From: an uncultured Phascolarctobacterium sp.
Lineage (GTDB): Bacteria > Bacillota > Negativicutes > Acidaminococcales > Acidaminococcaceae
Assembly: GCA_947589605.1 (NCBI GenBank)
Contig: CANQBR010000006.1
Location: 1 to 64,000 of the forward strand
Direction of reading: 5' to 3'
Length of the DNA stretch: 64,000 nucleotides
Both the position numbers and the translations under genes were made by a program. The first letter of the stretch is position 1; the number at the start of each line of letters is the position of its first letter. This document shows, in pieces, positions 8,082-19,021 of this stretch. Below the pieces are notes generated by a model. It did no database searches. It was not told the DNA's origin and was given only the letters and a program-made list of their open reading frames with translations.

Positions 8082-11000
8082 ATGAGCACATTTTTGCCGA
8101 AGAAGCAGGGCCTGTACGATCCCTGGTTCGAACACGATGCCTGCGGTATAGGCGTGGTGGCCAACATCAAAGGGAAAAGATCCAACAAGATCTTGCGACA
8201 GGCTTTGGTGGTCTTGAGAAATATGGACCACAGAGGCGGGCAGGGAGCCGACGTGAATTCCGGCGACGGAGCCGGCGTGCTGCTGCAGCTGCCTCATTTA
8301 TTTTTCGTGAAGGAACTGGCCAAGCAAGAGGTCGATCTTCCCGAGGCCGGCGCTTATGCCGCGGGCTTTATCTTTTTGCCGCCCGACGGCGTGGAGAGAG
8401 AAAACCTCCGGCGGCATTTCGAAGGGATAGTGAAAGAGAACGGCCAGAAATTTTTGTGTTGGCGGACGGTGCCGGTGAACAGCGCCGTGCTGGGAGAAAA
8501 ATCCCGTCAGAGCCAGCCCTTCATGGCCCAAGCTTTCATCCTTCCTTCTCAGGAAGTGGCCGAGCGTTTGGAGGTAGACCCGGACGCTTTCGAGCGGCAG
8601 CTCTACATCATCAGGCGCCAGGCAGAGAACCGCATCCGCTACGGCAGTTTGAGAGGCGGCAAATATTTTTATATAGCCAGCCTCAGCTCCCGCACCATAG
8701 TCTATAAAGGCATGCTCACCACCGAGCAGCTCAGCACTTTTTATCCCGATCTTCAAGACAGTTCCATGGAGACGGCCATGGCCCTGGTGCACAGCCGTTT
8801 CAGCACCAACACCTTCCCCAGTTGGGAAAGAGCTCATCCCTATCGCTATTTGATGCATAACGGCGAGATCAACACTCTGCGGGGCAACATCAACTGGATG
8901 AGGGCCCGGCAGGGGATGTGCGGCAACAGTCTGTGGGGAAAAGATATCGCGAAGGTGCTGCCCATCATCGACGAGACCGGCTCCGATTCGGGCATGTTCG
9001 ACAACTGTCTGGAATTTTTGGTGATGAGCGGCCGCAGTCTCCCTCACGCCGTGATGATGATGATCCCCGAGCCCTGGTGTAAAAATCCGCACATCAGCAA
9101 AGAATTGAAGGCCTTCTTCGAATATCACAACTCGGTGATGGAAGCGTGGGACGGCCCTGCCGCCATGGTCTTCACCGACGGCCGCACCATTTGCGCCGCT
9201 CTCGACCGCAACGGCCTGCGTCCTTCTCGCTATTTACTAACCGAAGACGACACCATCGTGCTGGCTTCCGAGGTGGGCGTGCTGGACATCGACCCGGCCA
9301 CCGTGGTGAAGAAGGATAGGCTGCGCCCGGGGCGGCTCTTGGTGATCGACACCGTCGAAGGCCGCATCATCGGCAACGACGAGATCAAAGAGAAGATCGC
9401 CACCGAACGGCCTTATCAAAAATGGCTGGACGAAAATTCCATCAAATTAAAAAATATAACTTTGAAGAGCCCGGTGCCCGCTCCCGACATGCGCACCCTC
9501 ATGCAAAGGCAGCGCATCTTCGGCTACAGCATGGAGGACCTCACCAAATTTTTGCGGCCCATGGCCTTAAACGGCATCGATCCTCTGGGAGCCATGGGCA
9601 ACGATGCTCCCTTGGCGGTGCTCAGCCCGCGGCCGCAGCTCCTTTATAATTATTTCAAACAGCTTTTCGCTCAGGTCACCAATCCTCCCATCGACGCCAT
9701 CAGAGAAGAAGTCTTCACCGACACCACCAGCGGCATCGGCCCCGAGTGGAACCTCATCGATCCCCAGCCTCAAAGCTGCCATCAAATTTCGGCCGAATCG
9801 CCCATCTTGAGCAACGTAGAATTGGCCAAGCTGAAAGAGATCCCCAACTTCGAAGCGGCCGTCATCCCCATGCTCTTCAACGTGGATGAAGGAGGGCAGG
9901 GGCTGAAGAAAGGTTTGGACAAACTTTTCGAGCGGGCCGATAAATTCGTAGAGAAGGGCAAGTGCATCCTCATCCTCTCCGACCGAGGCGTCAGCAAGAA
10001 GCACGCTCCCATCCCCGCTCTGCTGGCCGGGGCAGGACTGCATCATCATTTGATCAAAAACGGCACCCGTTTTAAAACTTCCATCATCATCGAATCGGCA
10101 GAGCCCAGAGAAGTGCATCACTTCGCCGCCCTTTTGGGCTACGGCGTCAGCGGCATCAATCCCTATTTGGCCTTCGAGAGCCTGCAGAAAATGTGCAAGA
10201 CGGGGATGATCGAGCTTCCCTTCGAAAAAGCCGAGGCCAATTATATCAGCGCCTGCACCCACGGCATCGCCAAGATCTTGTCCAAGATGGGCATCTCCAC
10301 CGTGCAGTCTTATCGGGGAGCGCAGATCTTCGAAGCCATCGGCATCGGCAGCGAGGTCATCGACAAATATTTCACCGGCACTCCCAGCCGTATCGAAGGC
10401 ATCGGCTTAGACGAGATCGCCAAAGAAGTGGAACTTCGTCATAAAGCAGGCTACGAAGCGGCGGACAGGAACGAACTGGGCAGCTACAACAGCGGCACCC
10501 AATATCAGTGGCGCAATGATGGCGAGCAGCATCTCTTCGACCCCGCCACCATCATCAAATTACAAGAGGCCTGTCGAAAAGGCGACTACGAACTGTTCAA
10601 AGAATTCAGCGCCCGACTTCGCTCCGGCGCCTTCGCCAATCAAAACTTGCGCAGCATGCTCACCTTCACGCCCCAGCGTTTGCCGGTGGATATCAGCGAA
10701 GTAGAATCGGTCGAGAGCATCTGCCGCCGTTTCAAGACCGGCGCCATGAGCTACGGCTCTTTAAGTCAGGAAGCTCACGAATGTTTGGCTCTGGCCATGA
10801 ACGCTATCGGCGGCAAGTCCAACACCGGCGAAGGGGGAGAGAGCCCCGAGCGTTTCAAACCCATGAGCGACGGCCGCAGCAAAAGAAGCGCCATCAAACA
10901 GGTGGCCAGCGGCCGCTTCGGCGTCACCGCCGATTACTTGGTGAACGCCGACGAGATCCAGATCAAGATCGCTCAGGGGGCCAAGCCCGGCGAGGGCGGC

Positions 11001-12665
11001 CAATTGCCCGGCGGCAAAGTTTATCCTTGGATCGCCGAGTGCAGAGGAACGACTGCCGGCATCGGCCTCATCTCGCCGCCTCCTCATCACGACATCTATT
11101 CTATCGAAGACTTGGCCGAATTGATCCACGACTTAAAGTGCGCCAACCCTCGGGCCCGCATCAGCGTGAAATTGGTCAGCGAAGTGGGCGTGGGCACCAT
11201 AGCGGCCGGCGTAGTGAAGGCCTGTGCCGATGTGGTGTTGATCAGCGGCTACGACGGCGGCACCGGGGCCAGCCCCCGCACCTCCATCACTCACGCCGGT
11301 CTCCCTTGGGAACTGGGCCTGATGGAGACCCATCAAACGCTTTTGCTGAACAATTTACGCAGCCGCGTCACTTTAGAGACCGACGGCAAATTGATGACCG
11401 GCCGCGATGTCATCATCGCCGCCCTTTTGGGTGCGGAAGAATTCGGTTTCGCTACGGCGCCGCTGGTGGCCTTGGGCTGCATCATGATGAGGGTGTGCAA
11501 TTTGAACACCTGTCCCATGGGCATCGCCACGCAAGACCCGCTGCTGAGGAAAAATTTCAAGGGCAAGCCGGAATACGTCATCAACTTCATGCGCTTCATC
11601 GCTCGGGAAGTGCGGGAATACATGGCGGCTCTGGGCTTTAGGACCATCGACGAGATGGTGGGCCGCACCGAAGTGCTTTTAGTAAAACCCCAGTCCGAAC
11701 GGCATTGGAAAAATAAAAATTTAGACCTTTCGCCTCTCCTCTTCAAACCGGAAGTGGAAAGAGGCAGCAGCCAAGTGTGCCGAGAAAAACAAGATCATCA
11801 CTTGGAAAGATCGTTGGACATGAGGGAACTGTTGGCCATCTGCAAGGCTGCCGTGGAAAAAGGCAAGCCGGTGGCGGTCACTCTGCCGGTGAAGAACACG
11901 GACAGAGTAGTGGGCACCATCTTGGGCAGCGAGATAACCCGCCGCTACGGCACCGCCGGTCTGCCTGAAGACACCATCCGTCTCCATTTCAGGGGCAGCG
12001 CGGGCCAAAGTTTCGGCGCCTTTTTACCTAAAGGCGTAACGCTCAGTCTCGAAGGCGACGCCAACGATCACGTGGGCAAGGGCCTCTCCGGCGGCAAATT
12101 GATCATCGCTCCCGATAGAGCCGCAAAATTCCGGCCCGATGAGAATATTATCATGGGCAACGTGGCCCTCTACGGCGCCACGAGCGGCGAAGCCTACATC
12201 TCCGGCATCGCCGGCGAACGCTTCTGCATCCGCAACAGCGGTGCTTCGGCGGTGGTGGAGGGCGTGGGCGACCACGGCTGCGAATATATGACGGGAGGCA
12301 CCGTGGTGATCCTCGGCAAGACGGGGCGCAATTTCGCCGCGGGCATGAGCGGCGGCATCGCCTATGTTTTAGATCAAGACGGCACTTTGGCCGAAGATTG
12401 CAACAAAGAGATCGTCCTTTTGGAGCCAATGTGCGCCATGGACGACAGCTTGACGGTGAAAAAGCTGATCAATAAACACGCCGAATACACAGGCAGTCCT
12501 CTGGCCAAAGAAATTTTGGCTCATTGGCCCGAATATCAAAGCAAATTCGTGAAAGTCATCCCCAAAGAATACAAAAAAGTGATGAACAGGCTGAACGACT
12601 ACCTGCAGCAGGGGCTGACACTGAGTGAGGCCACCTTGAAAGTTTTCGAGGAGGTGAAGGCATAA
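8082..12665 (+). CDS. gltB: Glutamate synthase large subunit
   Basis: [31 protein letters not shown]; class II amidotransferase plus FMN/Fe-S domains; about 1527 aa. Confidence 0.97.
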   Translation: MSTFLPKKQGLYDPWFEHDACGIGVVANIKGKRSNKILRQALVVLRNMDHRGGQGADVNSGDGAGVLLQLPHLFFVKELAKQEVDLPEAGAYAAGFIFLPPDGVERENLRRHFEGIVKENGQKFLCWRTVPVNSAVLGEKSRQSQPFMAQAFILPSQEVAERLEVDPDAFERQLYIIRRQAENRIRYGSLRGGKYFYIASLSSRTIVYKGMLTTEQLSTFYPDLQDSSMETAMALVHSRFSTNTFPSWERAHPYRYLMHNGEINTLRGNINWMRARQGMCGNSLWGKDIAKVLPIIDETGSDSGMFDNCLEFLVMSGRSLPHAVMMMIPEPWCKNPHISKELKAFFEYHNSVMEAWDGPAAMVFTDGRTICAALDRNGLRPSRYLLTEDDTIVLASEVGVLDIDPATVVKKDRLRPGRLLVIDTVEGRIIGNDEIKEKIATERPYQKWLDENSIKLKNITLKSPVPAPDMRTLMQRQRIFGYSMEDLTKFLRPMALNGIDPLGAMGNDAPLAVLSPRPQLLYNYFKQLFAQVTNPPIDAIREEVFTDTTSGIGPEWNLIDPQPQSCHQISAESPILSNVELAKLKEIPNFEAAVIPMLFNVDEGGQGLKKGLDKLFERADKFVEKGKCILILSDRGVSKKHAPIPALLAGAGLHHHLIKNGTRFKTSIIIESAEPREVHHFAALLGYGVSGINPYLAFESLQKMCKTGMIELPFEKAEANYISACTHGIAKILSKMGISTVQSYRGAQIFEAIGIGSEVIDKYFTGTPSRIEGIGLDEIAKEVELRHKAGYEAADRNELGSYNSGTQYQWRNDGEQHLFDPATIIKLQEACRKGDYELFKEFSARLRSGAFANQNLRSMLTFTPQRLPVDISEVESVESICRRFKTGAMSYGSLSQEAHECLALAMNAIGGKSNTGEGGESPERFKPMSDGRSKRSAIKQVASGRFGVTADYLVNADEIQIKIAQGAKPGEGGQLPGGKVYPWIAECRGTTAGIGLISPPPHHDIYSIEDLAELIHDLKCANPRARISVKLVSEVGVGTIAAGVVKACADVVLISGYDGGTGASPRTSITHAGLPWELGLMETHQTLLLNNLRSRVTLETDGKLMTGRDVIIAALLGAEEFGFATAPLVALGCIMMRVCNLNTCPMGIATQDPLLRKNFKGKPEYVINFMRFIAREVREYMAALGFRTIDEMVGRTEVLLVKPQSERHWKNKNLDLSPLLFKPEVERGSSQVCREKQDHHLERSLDMRELLAICKAAVEKGKPVAVTLPVKNTDRVVGTILGSEITRRYGTAGLPEDTIRLHFRGSAGQSFGAFLPKGVTLSLEGDANDHVGKGLSGGKLIIAPDRAAKFRPDENIIMGNVALYGATSGEAYISGIAGERFCIRNSGASAVVEGVGDHGCEYMTGGTVVILGKTGRNFAAGMSGGIAYVLDQDGTLAEDCNKEIVLLEPMCAMDDSLTVKKLINKHAEYTGSPLAKEILAHWPEYQSKFVKVIPKEYKKVMNRLNDYLQQGLTLSEATLKVFEEVKA

Positions 12666-14137
12666 TGGGCAAGCCTACGGGATTTTTAGACTATCGACGC
12701 CATGAGCTGAGCCTGCGCCCGGCGGCCGAACGTTTGAAAGATTGGCAAGAACTGAAGACGAGCAGCCTCGAGCATAAAAAAGAATTGCAAGAGCAAGCGG
12801 CCCGCTGCATGGACTGCGGCACGCCTTTCTGCCACAGCGGCATGATGCTGGGCGCTGCGGTGAGCGGCTGCCCCCTGCACAATTTGATGCCCGAATTCAA
12901 CGATATGCTCTATCGGGGCTTGGACGGCTTCGCTTACGTGCGTTTGAACAAGACCAACAATTTCCCCGAATTCACTTCTCACGTTTGCCCCGCCCCCTGC
13001 GAAGGAGCCTGCTGCGCCGGCCTGGTCACAGAGCCGGTGAGCATCCGCAACATCGAGCAGTATGTGATCGAGAGCGCTTTCGCCGCAGGACTGGTGCGGC
13101 CCAATAAACCTGCCGAGCGCACAGGTCGAAAGGTGGCAGTGATAGGCAGCGGCCCCGGCGGCCTCGCCTGCGCCGATCAATTGAACAGAGCGGGCCACAG
13201 CGTCACCGTTTTCGAGCGCTCCGACAGGCCCGGCGGTCTTTTGATGTACGGCATCCCCAACATGAAGCTGGACAAAAAGATCGTCGAGCGGCGCATCGAT
13301 ATCTTAAAGGCAGCGGGCATCGAATTCAAGCTGAACAGCGAAGTGGGCAGCAACCTTTCCGGCGACATCCTGCGGCAGGAATTCGACGCCGTCGTCCTCT
13401 GCACCGGCAGCCCCGTGCCTCGGGACCTGCCCATCAAGGGGCGGCACTTGGCGGGCATCTATTTCGCCAAAGATTATTTGACGAGCGTCACCAAAGCTCT
13501 TTTAGACAGCGACTTTTCAACTTCCGGTCCCATCAGCGCCAAAGGCAAGGACGTGGTGGTGATAGGCGGCGGCGACACCGGCACCGACTGCGTGGCCACC
13601 GCTATCCGCCAAGGCTGCCGCAGCGTGCGGCAGATCGAGATCATGCCCTGTCCTCCTCACAGCCGGGGCGACGACAACCCCTGGCCTCAATTCCCCCGCA
13701 TCTTCAAGACCGACTACGGCCAAGAAGAGGCCTGCGTAAAATTCGGCAAGGACCCCAGAGAGTATTGCCTGGCCAGCAAAGAATTTTTGGGGGAAAAGAC
13801 CGTGAGCGGCATCCGCCTCTGTCAGGTGCGCTGGGAGAAGGGCCCCCAAGACATCCCCGGCACGGAGCGGGTGATACCGGCTCAGTTGGTGCTGTTGGCC
13901 ATGGGCTTTGTGGGAGGAGAGCAGCGGCTCTTCGATGAATTCAAGATCGAGAAGACGGCGAGGAACAACATCGCCGCCGATGAGACCGCTTACGCCACTT
14001 CGGTGCCCGGCATCTTCGCCGCCGGCGATGCCCGCCGCGGGCAGAGCCTGGTGGTGTGGGCTATCGCCGAGGGCAGGGGAGCGGCCAAGGCCGTGGATGC
14101 TTTTCTGAAAGAAAAAAGCAAAAAAGGCAAGAAGTAG
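12665..14137 (+). CDS. gltD: Glutamate synthase small subunit
   Basis: CMDCGTPFCHSG, VIGSGPGGLACADQLNRAGHSVTVFE; start overlaps the gltB stop (TAATG). Confidence 0.97.
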   Translation: MGKPTGFLDYRRHELSLRPAAERLKDWQELKTSSLEHKKELQEQAARCMDCGTPFCHSGMMLGAAVSGCPLHNLMPEFNDMLYRGLDGFAYVRLNKTNNFPEFTSHVCPAPCEGACCAGLVTEPVSIRNIEQYVIESAFAAGLVRPNKPAERTGRKVAVIGSGPGGLACADQLNRAGHSVTVFERSDRPGGLLMYGIPNMKLDKKIVERRIDILKAAGIEFKLNSEVGSNLSGDILRQEFDAVVLCTGSPVPRDLPIKGRHLAGIYFAKDYLTSVTKALLDSDFSTSGPISAKGKDVVVIGGGDTGTDCVATAIRQGCRSVRQIEIMPCPPHSRGDDNPWPQFPRIFKTDYGQEEACVKFGKDPREYCLASKEFLGEKTVSGIRLCQVRWEKGPQDIPGTERVIPAQLVLLAMGFVGGEQRLFDEFKIEKTARNNIAADETAYATSVPGIFAAGDARRGQSLVVWAIAEGRGAAKAVDAFLKEKSKKGKK

Positions 14138-14144
14138 AGCCGTT

Positions 14145-14268
14145 GACCAAAAGTAAAAAGCAAAAACTTAAAGTCTTCGACTGAAAGTAAAAGACAAAAA
14201 CTTAAAGCTGTCGACGAAAAGCAAAAGGCCTAAACTTAAAGTCTTCGGCAAAAAGAAAAAGCAAAAGC
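14145..14268. repeat. 34-bp tandem repeat array, about 3.5 copies, containing cttaaagtcttcgac
   Basis: cttaaag starts at 14167, 14201, 14235 (exact 34-bp steps). Confidence 0.8.
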
Positions 14269-14269
14269 A

Positions 14270-14303
14270 GAGAGCTGCCCGATATCGTCATCAGGCAGCT
14301 CTC
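14270..14303 (+). terminator. Hairpin GAGAGCTGCC...GGCAGCTCTC, probable gltD terminator
   Basis: 10-bp perfect stem; only a weak T tract (gttgttg). Confidence 0.55.
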
Positions 14304-14362
14304 GTTGTTGTATAAAGAAGATCCGCAGGCAGAGGGTCAATTATCAATGTAAATGCAAATTC

Positions 14363-14439
14363 GTCAGAGTAAACGCAAATACCCTTTTCGTCAGAGTAAA
14401 TGCAAAAAGACTGAAGTTGATCTTTGCGTTTACTTTGAC
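14363..14439. repeat. Direct (x2) and inverted (x1) copies of GTCAGAGTAAAYGCAAA
   Basis: 14363-14379, 14390-14406, inverted 14423-14439 (tttgcgtttactttgac). Confidence 0.8.
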
Positions 14440-14482
14440 AAATGACACATATGGTTTAATTCGTAAACTTTTCAAAAAATAG

Positions 14483-14511
14483 TTAACCATTTTCCTTGTG
14501 TGTGATATAAT
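14483..14511 (+). promoter_or_regulatory. Putative promoter TTAACC-17-TATAAT for the 115-aa gene
   Basis: Read directly. Confidence 0.5.
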
Positions 14512-14557
14512 AGCAGTGCGGCGGTCTTCCGAATTCCCGCTGCAGCCCATTCATGAC

Positions 14558-14593
14558 AAAGGCGCCCACCTCACCATGGGTGCCTTTGCCTTT
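14558..14593 (+). terminator. Leader hairpin AAAGGCGCCCA...TGGGTGCCTTT, possible attenuator
   Basis: 11-bp stem followed by gccttttaag; nearly identical hairpin at 15004-15040. Confidence 0.6.
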
Positions 14594-14630
14594 TAAGTGT
14601 CAATTATCTATAACTTAGGGAGGAATCCTT

Positions 14631-14978
14631 ATGCAAAAAGAACTGTTAGCTTCTATTCAGGCCAAGACTCAGAACCTGCTGGCCGCTCCCAGCTGCAGCA
14701 AAGAAGCCAGAGCTGCGGCAGAGACCTGGCTGGCCGCCCTCGGCAGCGGGAACGAAGATGCAGCCACAGCTGCCTATGCTGCGGCACTACGGGAGCTGAT
14801 CATGCCTATCGACGGTCTGCTGGCCTTTGCTTCTTCCCCCAAAGCCGCAGAAATTTTCGGCAAAGAAAAGGCCGCCGCTGTTTTAAAGCATGCTCAGGAA
14901 CTGAAAGCTCAGGGTGTTGCCTACTGCGACTGCCCTGCCTGCACCGCTGTCAAAGCCATTTTAGATTTGGTAGGCTAA
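14631..14978 (+). CDS. Small conserved protein with CDCPAC motif, function unknown
   Basis: 115 aa, gggagg RBS, IMPIDGLLAFAS and GVAYCDCPACTAVKAIL. Homologues may carry the doubtful label 'molecular chaperone Hsp90', recalled and not checked. Confidence 0.75.
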   Translation: MQKELLASIQAKTQNLLAAPSCSKEARAAAETWLAALGSGNEDAATAAYAAALRELIMPIDGLLAFASSPKAAEIFGKEKAAAVLKHAQELKAQGVAYCDCPACTAVKAILDLVG

Positions 14979-15003
14979 ATTCTCTCCTCAAGCCTGTTAT
15001 GAC

Positions 15004-15040
15004 AAAGGCGTCCATTTCACCGTGGGCGCCTTTGTTTTTT
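15004..15040 (+). terminator. Rho-independent terminator AAAGGCGTCCA...TGGGCGCCTTT-gtttttt
   Basis: Stem plus T tract, read directly. Confidence 0.85.
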
Positions 15041-15131
15041 CAGGACAAATTGAGCCTTTAAAAAATCCGTAGTCGGGGGACTTGTGCTATAATTAAAATA
15101 TGGGATGAAAAACAAAAGGGGAGGTGCTGTC

Positions 15132-15905
15132 ATGTATTGCAACAAATGCGGCGTAGAAGTGAATGCGAGAGACAAGCTCTGTTGGAATTGCGGTACCGAT
15201 CTGGAAAAGATAACGCCGGTCTTTTACCGCCCGGATATGGAAAAACGGAAGAAATTCTGGCAGAAAACATGGTTCACATGGTTCATGGTGTTCCTTTGCT
15301 GGCCGGTGGGCCTTTGTCTGCTCTGGAAAAACCGCGTCATCAACAGAAAAGTGCTGAACATCCTTTTTTTTGGGTTCGTTGCCTTGGCTGTCTTCGCGTA
15401 TTGGTCCGATCGTTATACGGTGAGCGGCAAACCGGCAAAAGTCGCAGGTGTACAAAGCGAGGTGCCGCCTTATGTCTGCGATGTTAAAGGAGTAGGCAAG
15501 ATAAAAGGAGCCGTAGCCTCCTACATCGGTATCGCCGTAAGCAAGGTCGTTGAGACCGATAATATAGACATTGCCGGATATTCTCGCAAAGCGAAGGGCA
15601 AGTTCGTTATATTGAGCGTTGTCATCGCCAATGAATCGAATGAGACCTTACATTTGAATTATAAAGACTTTAAATTACTGGAACACGGGACCAAAGAATA
15701 CGAATATTCCGAAGATGCCGCCAGTGTGCTGAAGAGGAGAGAAAGTAAGACAAGACTGTTTCCGTATGAGATCGGCCCCGGCAGTGTTTTGATCGTCGAC
15801 ATACCCTTTGAGATCTATAGAGGAGCTCATGACTTGCAATTAAAAGTCGGAGGTTCTATCGGCAGAAATATAACCGTACCGGTAAAAGTCGAACCGGTAA
15901 AATAA
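15132..15905 (+). CDS. Zinc-ribbon, membrane-anchored protein with DUF4352-like C-terminus
   Basis: MYCNKCGVEVNARDKLCWNCG zinc ribbon, TM segments, FVILSVVIANESNETLHLNYKDFKL. Confidence 0.7.
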   Translation: MYCNKCGVEVNARDKLCWNCGTDLEKITPVFYRPDMEKRKKFWQKTWFTWFMVFLCWPVGLCLLWKNRVINRKVLNILFFGFVALAVFAYWSDRYTVSGKPAKVAGVQSEVPPYVCDVKGVGKIKGAVASYIGIAVSKVVETDNIDIAGYSRKAKGKFVILSVVIANESNETLHLNYKDFKLLEHGTKEYEYSEDAASVLKRRESKTRLFPYEIGPGSVLIVDIPFEIYRGAHDLQLKVGGSIGRNITVPVKVEPVK

Positions 15906-15938
15906 TTTCTCTCGCCGAATAAACCTTCAACAAAACAG

Positions 15939-15963
15939 CAGGCCCTGCGGTGCGCAGGGCCTG
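15939..15963. terminator. Hairpin CAGGCCCTGC...GCAGGGCCTG between convergent genes
   Basis: Perfect stem; aaaattttttg on the plus side. Confidence 0.7.
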
Positions 15964-16001
15964 AAAATTTTTTGCGGGCGTTTTTATTTTTGCGGGCTTC
16001 T

Positions 16002-16385
16002 TCAGCCTTTCTCGCCTGCTTTTTCCGTTCCCCGCACGGAGAGGGGGCGGTTCTTGCCGTCCACCAACACCACTTTGGGCACGAAAGCTGCGGCTTCTTC
16101 CTCGTTCATGAGGGCATAGGCGATGATGATGACGGTGTCGCCCACCGTCACCTTGCGGGCGGCGGCCCCGTTCAAACAAATCACGCCGCTGCCGGGAGCG
16201 CCGGGGATGACGTAGGTCTCCAAACGATTGCCGTTGTTGTTGTCGACGATCTGCACCCGCTCGCCGGGCAGGATGCCGCTGAGTTTTAAAAGGTCGCTGT
16301 CGATGGTGATGCTGCCCATGTATTCCAAATTGGCTTCGGTGACGGTGGCGCGATGGATCTTGCCGTGAAACATGTTGTAAAGCAT
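16002..16385 (-). CDS. panD: Aspartate 1-decarboxylase
   Basis: [40 protein letters not shown]. Confidence 0.97.
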   Translation of the reverse strand: MLYNMFHGKIHRATVTEANLEYMGSITIDSDLLKLSGILPGERVQIVDNNNGNRLETYVIPGAPGSGVICLNGAAARKVTVGDTVIIIAYALMNEEEAAAFVPKVVLVDGKNRPLSVRGTEKAGEKG

Positions 16386-17242
16386 TATTTTTCCTCCAAG
16401 ACCACGTTGTCGATGAGCCGAGTGGTGCCGAATTTTACGGCCACGGCCAAAAGATGGGCGCCCTTTAACGGCGAAACAGCGGGGGTGAGCTCCGGCAGGC
16501 CGTGGAGCTCCACATAATCGATCTCGGCAGTGGGCTCTTTTTCGATGGCGGCGGTCACCATCGCTGTGAGCTTCGCGGCGTCTCTTTCGCCGGCGGCGAA
16601 GGCAGCCTCGGCCTCCCGCAAACTTTTATTGAGGACGAGGGCGGCCTCATGCTCTTTTTCGCTCAGATAGGTGTTGCGGGAAGAGCGGGCCAAGCCGTCG
16701 GCCTCGCGGATGATGGGCATCACCCTAAGCTCCAGGGGGAAGAAAAGATCTTTCACCATGCGCTTTAAAACTTCTGCCTGCTGAGCGTCTTTTTGGCCGA
16801 AGTAGGCCCGGTCGGGCTGAGCCAAATTGAAAAGTTTGCTGACCACCGTGGTCACGCCGCGAAAATGGATGGGGCGGCTGCGGCCGCACAGCACTTTGGT
16901 GACGTTGCCGGTCACTTCCACCCAGGTCATATCGGCGCTGGGGTACATCTCTTTCGGCGAAGGAGCGAAAACTACGTCGGCCCCTTTTGCTTCGGCGAGG
17001 AGAAGGTCCGCCTCCAACGTGCGGGGGTAGGCGTCCAAGTCTTCGTTGGGCGCAAATTGAGTGGGGTTGACGAAGACGCTGACCACTACGAAGTCGTTTT
17101 CTTTTGCGGCGGCTTCGATCAAAGAAGCGTGGCCCGCGTGAAGGGCGCCCATGGTGGGCACCAGCCCGATGCTCAGGCCCTGTTTTTTGGCCAAGGCGAT
17201 CTCTTTGCGCAAATCGGCGACGGTCTTTACCAGTTTCATCAT
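16385..17242 (-). CDS. panC: Pantothenate synthetase (pantoate-beta-alanine ligase)
   Basis: [35 protein letters not shown]. Confidence 0.97.
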   Translation of the reverse strand: MMKLVKTVADLRKEIALAKKQGLSIGLVPTMGALHAGHASLIEAAAKENDFVVVSVFVNPTQFAPNEDLDAYPRTLEADLLLAEAKGADVVFAPSPKEMYPSADMTWVEVTGNVTKVLCGRSRPIHFRGVTTVVSKLFNLAQPDRAYFGQKDAQQAEVLKRMVKDLFFPLELRVMPIIREADGLARSSRNTYLSEKEHEAALVLNKSLREAEAAFAAGERDAAKLTAMVTAAIEKEPTAEIDYVELHGLPELTPAVSPLKGAHLLAVAVKFGTTRLIDNVVLEEK

Positions 17243-17269
17243 CGTTGCACCTCTCTTCCTTTCGCGTTT

Positions 17270-18106
17270 TCAATAGAGCCGCTCCAACACGGCATCGTCC
17301 ATTTTGAAACTGTGTTCCGGCCCGGGGTAGCTGCGGGCCTTCACATCGGCGCAGTAATTTTTCACAGCGTTCACGGTGATGCTGTGAAGATCGGCGTATT
17401 TTTTCACGAACTTGGGGCAGAAACCGGCGGAGACGCCCAAAAGATCGTTGCACACCAGCACCTGACCGTCGCAGCCGCTGCCGGCCCCGATGCCGATGGT
17501 GGCCATAGAAGTCAAAGAGTCGGTGATCTTCTCGGCCAGAGGAGCGGGCACACATTCCAACACACAGGCGAAGGCACCGGCAGCCTCTAATTTTTTGGCG
17601 TCGTCTATGAGTTTTTGCGCCGCTTTGAGGTCTTTGCCCTGCACTTTGAAGCCGCCCAATCGATTGACGCTTTGAGGAGTGAGGCCGATGTGGGCCATCA
17701 CGGGGATGCCGGCAACCGTCAATTTTTCCACCAGCGGGCAGACCTCGGCGCCTCCTTCTAATTTTACGGCGGCGCAGCCTCCTTCTTTCAAAAAGCGGGC
17801 AGCGTTGCGCAGCCCTTCGGCCAAGTCGGCCTGATAGCTCATGAAGGGCATGTCGCCCACCACCAAGGCCCGGGGGTCGGAACGCATCACGCACTTAGTG
17901 TGATGGATCATGTCGTCCATGGTGACGGGCAGAGTGGAACTGTAGCCCATGATCACATTGCCCAAGGAATCGCCCACGAGGATCATGTCCACCCCGGCTT
18001 CGTCCACATTGCGGGCCATAGCCACGTCGTAAGCGGTGATCATGGTGATGGGCTCGCCCTTTTGCTTCATCGTTTTGATGTCGGTCACGGAAACTTTTTT
18101 AAGCAT
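17270..18106 (-). CDS. panB: 3-methyl-2-oxobutanoate hydroxymethyltransferase
   Basis: MITAYDVAMARNVDEAGVDMILVGDSLGNVIMGY. Confidence 0.97.
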   Translation of the reverse strand: MLKKVSVTDIKTMKQKGEPITMITAYDVAMARNVDEAGVDMILVGDSLGNVIMGYSSTLPVTMDDMIHHTKCVMRSDPRALVVGDMPFMSYQADLAEGLRNAARFLKEGGCAAVKLEGGAEVCPLVEKLTVAGIPVMAHIGLTPQSVNRLGGFKVQGKDLKAAQKLIDDAKKLEAAGAFACVLECVPAPLAEKITDSLTSMATIGIGAGSGCDGQVLVCNDLLGVSAGFCPKFVKKYADLHSITVNAVKNYCADVKARSYPGPEHSFKMDDAVLERLY

Positions 18107-18962
18107 CTTCTACCTCCTGTCGAAGCAGCTCTGTGAGCTCTTCAGCTGATCGAGCGTCAATAGTTCCGTTGGCCAAAGCCATAGCCGCGGCAGAAAGGCC
18201 CAGTATGCGATAGGCAGCCCGAAAATTTTTCGGCAGCGCCGCAAGATGAGCGGCCACGGTGGCGGCGTCGCCTCGGGCGATGGGCCCGGTGAGGGCCGCC
18301 TGCGCTCGCGGGGCTTTGCGCAAATTGTCCGCCGTGCCGTTGAAGAGGGGCAGCAGGGCCTGCCACGCCTTTTCTTCGCTGCCGGTCCAACGGCTCATGA
18401 GCTGCTGAGCCAAATAGGCCGTCGTCACGGCATAATTGCTGCAAAAACAGGCGGCGGCATGATAAGCGGCCCGTTCTGCCGCCGGCACGTGAAAGGGACG
18501 GCCGCCCAAAAAAGCAGCCAGCTCACAGGCTGCGCTCTCGGCTTTTTCGTCGCCGTCCACGGCCATATAGACACCGGTAAGGTCCGTTCTCCCGCCGGCA
18601 AAACTTTGCAGGGGATGAAGGCTGCCGACAGAGGCGCCTTTTTCTGCCAAAGGCTGCAGCACATCAAGGCCCAGCGAACCGCTGCAGTGGAGGACGCACT
18701 TCTCTTTTAAAGCATAAGGCTCTGAATTTTGGGCCAGCTCTGCTGCCACAGGGGCGATGAGGCGGTCGGGCACAGTCAAAAGCACGAGGTCTGCTTCTTT
18801 CAGCAAGGCGTCGTTAGTGAAAGAGGCAGTGCCGAAGCGGCGGGCCAGGGCAGCGCTCTCGCAAGGGGAGGCCGCCGTTATGCCCGAGAGCAGGCCGGCC
18901 TTGCCGAATTTTTCGCCCAAGCAGCTGCCCACTTTGCCGCCGCCGATGATACCTATACGCAT
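18099..18962 (-). CDS. Rossmann-like/DUF2520 protein, candidate ketopantoate reductase (PanG-like)
   Basis: MRIGIIGGGKVGSCLGEKFGKAGL, VLLTVPD, GSLHPLQSF; overlaps panB start. Confidence 0.75.
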   Translation of the reverse strand: MRIGIIGGGKVGSCLGEKFGKAGLLSGITAASPCESAALARRFGTASFTNDALLKEADLVLLTVPDRLIAPVAAELAQNSEPYALKEKCVLHCSGSLGLDVLQPLAEKGASVGSLHPLQSFAGGRTDLTGVYMAVDGDEKAESAACELAAFLGGRPFHVPAAERAAYHAAACFCSNYAVTTAYLAQQLMSRWTGSEEKAWQALLPLFNGTADNLRKAPRAQAALTGPIARGDAATVAAHLAALPKNFRAAYRILGLSAAAMALANGTIDARSAEELTELLRQEVEDA

Positions 18963-19021
18963 GAACTCTCCTTTCTGCTCGGGAAAAAGCTTCGGCGAGC
19001 AGGACGCAGAGGCAGCCGAGA

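Noticed and set aside
10781-11641. 286-aa plus-strand ORF inside gltB
   Set aside because: Out-of-frame within a highly conserved enzyme gene; Arg/Gln/His-rich artefact.
16725-17894. 389-aa Arg-rich minus-strand ORF
   Set aside because: Out-of-frame overlap with panB/panC, which are unambiguous.
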